This document shows, one piece after another, positions 6,910-8,516 of a stretch of DNA of 8,516 bases; position 1 is the first letter of the stretch, and every line of letters starts with the position of its first letter. The notes beneath the pieces were generated by a model, which saw only the letters and a program-made list of their open reading frames with translations, was not told where the DNA came from and ran no database searches. The position numbers were made by a program, and so were the translations under genes. Location of the stretch: NCBI GenBank assembly GCA_016764835.1, contig JAESRD010000397.1, positions 1 to 8,516 of the forward strand. Direction: 5' to 3'. The DNA comes from Paracoccaceae bacterium. GTDB lineage: Bacteria; Pseudomonadota; Alphaproteobacteria; Rhodobacterales; Rhodobacteraceae.

Positions 6910-6930
6910 ATGACCGAGGCTGGCATATGA
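6910..6930 (+). other. Six-codon frame overlapping the purH start, possible leader
   Basis: ATG at 6910 opens a frame reading MTEAGI; its TGA at 6928-6930 overlaps the purH ATG at 6927 as ATGA. The octamer ATGACCGA occurs at both starts, 17 bases apart. The arrangement resembles translational coupling, but no clear ribosome binding site precedes the short frame, and the purH binding site GAGG (6916-6919) lies inside it. It could equally be a chance duplicate of the start region. Confidence 0.25.
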
Positions 6931-8516
6931 CCGATACTGCTCCCATCAAACGCGCGCTGCTTTCTGTGTCTGACAAGACCGGGCTGGTTGATCTGGCCCG
7001 CGCTTTGCACGACCGTGGGGTTGAGCTGCTGTCAACCGGCGGCTCGGCGGCAATGCTACGCGAACAGGGTCTGCCAGTGCGCGATGTGGCCGATGTTACC
7101 GGCTTCCCTGAGATGATGGATGGCCGGGTCAAAACTCTGCATCCGGCGGTGCATGGCGGGCTACTGGCTGTGCGGGCCAATGCCAGCCATATGGCGGCAA
7201 TGGTTGAGCATAATATACCGGCAATCGATCTGCTGGTGGTTAATCTCTACCCATTTGAGGCCACGGTGGCGCGCGGCGCAGGCTACGACGAGACCATCGA
7301 GAACATCGATATTGGCGGCCCGGCCATGATCCGGGCTGCGGCCAAGAACCATGCCGATGTGGTTACTCTGGTCGATACCGAAGACTACAACGCGCTGCTG
7401 GCCGAAATGGACACGCAGAAAGGCGGCACAACACTGGCCTTCCGCCAAGACATGGCTCAGATCGCCTATGCCCGCACCGCCGCGTACGACGCTGCCGTGT
7501 CCACATGGATGGCCGGCGCTATTGGCCAAGACAAGCCGCGCCGCGCCGCTTTTGCCGGCACTTTGCGTCAGACCCTGCGCTACGGCGAGAACCCGCACCA
7601 ACAGGCCGCGTTTTACACCGATGGCGCGACCCGGCCCGGCGTATCAACCGCCAAGCAATGGCAGGGCAAAGAGCTGTCGTTTAACAATATCGGTGACACC
7701 GACGCGGCCTTTGAGCTGGTCGCCGAGTTCGCCCCCGAAGACGGCCCGGTCTGCGCGATTATCAAACATGCCAACCCCTGCGGCGTGTCGCGTGGGGCAA
7801 CTTTGGTCGAGGCCTACAGGGCCGCCTATGATTGCGACCGCACCTGCGCCTTTGGCGGTATCGTCGCGCTGAACCAAAAGCTTGATGAGGCCACGGCGCT
7901 AGAGATCGTCAAAATCTTCACCGAAGTGGTGATTGCCCCCGATGCCGACGCTGCCGCCCGCGCGGTTTTTGCCAGCAAGAAGAACCTGCGCCTGCTGACC
8001 ACCGGCGGCATGCCAGACCCGCAAGCGCCGGGCAAAGTGTTTAGCCAAGTCTCGGGCGGTTTTCTGGTGCAAGACCGCGACGCCGAGCGGCTGGCAGTTG
8101 ACGGCTTTAAGGTGGTGACCAAACGGGCGCCAACCGCCCAGCAAATGGCCGATCTGCGGTTCGCTTGGATCGTCGCTAAACACGTTAAATCTAACGCGAT
8201 CATCTATGTCAAAGACCAGACAACTGTCGGCGTCGGCGCGGGCCAAATGAGCCGGGTCGATAGCAGCCGGATCGCAGCGCGCAAAGCCGAAGACATGGCC
8301 AGCGCCATTGGCCAAGACCAAAGCACGGCCATCGGTTCTGTTGTGGCCTCTGACGCGTTCTTCCCGTTTGCGGACGGGCTGTTGGCAGCCGCCGCAGCCG
8401 GTGCACAGGCGATTATTCAGCCCGGCGGCTCAATGCGGGATGACGAGGTTATTGCTGCGGCTGACGAGGCTGATCTGGCAATGGTATTTACTGGTATGCG
8501 CCACTTTAGGCACTAA
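6927..8516 (+). CDS. purH: Bifunctional AICAR transformylase / IMP cyclohydrolase
   Basis: PurH carries out the last two steps of purine synthesis in the cytoplasm: formylation of AICAR with 10-formyltetrahydrofolate, then ring closure to IMP. The gene is complete, with 529 residues and TAA as the last three bases of the window. The N-terminal MGS-like cyclohydrolase domain shows SVSDKTGL at 13-20, STGGSA at 36-41, and [21 protein letters not shown] at 60-80. The transformylase domain shows RYGENPHQ at 218-225, and IIKHANPCG with K280 and H281, the expected active-site pair. It continues with [22 protein letters not shown], and [13 protein letters not shown]. The end, [31 protein letters not shown]...[11 protein letters not shown], is diagnostic. 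GAGG seven bases upstream supports the ATG at 6927. It lies 30 bases after the heparinase-family gene and probably shares its transcript. No purine riboswitch is visible before it. Confidence 0.98.
   Translation: MTDTAPIKRALLSVSDKTGLVDLARALHDRGVELLSTGGSAAMLREQGLPVRDVADVTGFPEMMDGRVKTLHPAVHGGLLAVRANASHMAAMVEHNIPAIDLLVVNLYPFEATVARGAGYDETIENIDIGGPAMIRAAAKNHADVVTLVDTEDYNALLAEMDTQKGGTTLAFRQDMAQIAYARTAAYDAAVSTWMAGAIGQDKPRRAAFAGTLRQTLRYGENPHQQAAFYTDGATRPGVSTAKQWQGKELSFNNIGDTDAAFELVAEFAPEDGPVCAIIKHANPCGVSRGATLVEAYRAAYDCDRTCAFGGIVALNQKLDEATALEIVKIFTEVVIAPDADAAARAVFASKKNLRLLTTGGMPDPQAPGKVFSQVSGGFLVQDRDAERLAVDGFKVVTKRAPTAQQMADLRFAWIVAKHVKSNAIIYVKDQTTVGVGAGQMSRVDSSRIAARKAEDMASAIGQDQSTAIGSVVASDAFFPFADGLLAAAAAGAQAIIQPGGSMRDDEVIAAADEADLAMVFTGMRHFRH

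Noticed and set aside
7161..7601. A 146-codon minus-strand frame inside purH
   Set aside because: It is opposite highly conserved PurH coding sequence and has no recognisable motif.

Overview
This is ordinary chromosomal DNA from an alphaproteobacterium, most likely a member of the Rhodobacterales. The base composition is GC-rich. The TruB, RbfA, DapB, RsmB and PurH sequences all look like Rhodobacterales versions. The 59-residue DUF1674 protein with its GGR...GPEPVRFGDWERKGIAVDF tail is also typical of alphaproteobacteria. No tRNA, rRNA, CRISPR array, transposase, integrase or phage gene is visible, and nothing suggests recent transfer.

From position 2446 or 2455 down to position 1, the minus strand carries one tight operon in the order rbfA, an exported phosphodiester-glycosidase-family protein, truB, and a DUF1643 gene cut off by the window edge. 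Two of its three junctions are 4-base ATGA overlaps; the third is a 32-base gap with a good ribosome binding site. The operon joins ribosome maturation (RbfA) and tRNA pseudouridine-55 synthesis (TruB) with two genes of unclear role. dapB (lysine and peptidoglycan precursor synthesis) is divergent from rbfA across about 100 bases.

dapB converges on a very small gene, at 3370-3549 on the minus strand, for a DUF1674 / SDHAF4-type protein, probably a succinate dehydrogenase assembly factor. Their stop codons are only 15 bases apart and both lie within a 7-bp inverted repeat. The DUF1674 gene is in turn divergent from the plus-strand genes rsmB (16S rRNA m5C967 methyltransferase), a heparinase II/III-family protein without a visible signal peptide, and purH (last two steps of IMP synthesis). 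purH ends exactly at the last base of the window. The heparinase-family gene probably starts at a GTG at 5139, which leaves a 117-base gap after rsmB containing a short direct repeat.

I found no convincing new biological system. The points most worth a second look are the exported glycosidase gene translationally coupled between rbfA and truB, the coupled DUF1643 gene, the apparently cytoplasmic heparinase-fold protein, and a six-codon reading frame whose stop overlaps the purH start.
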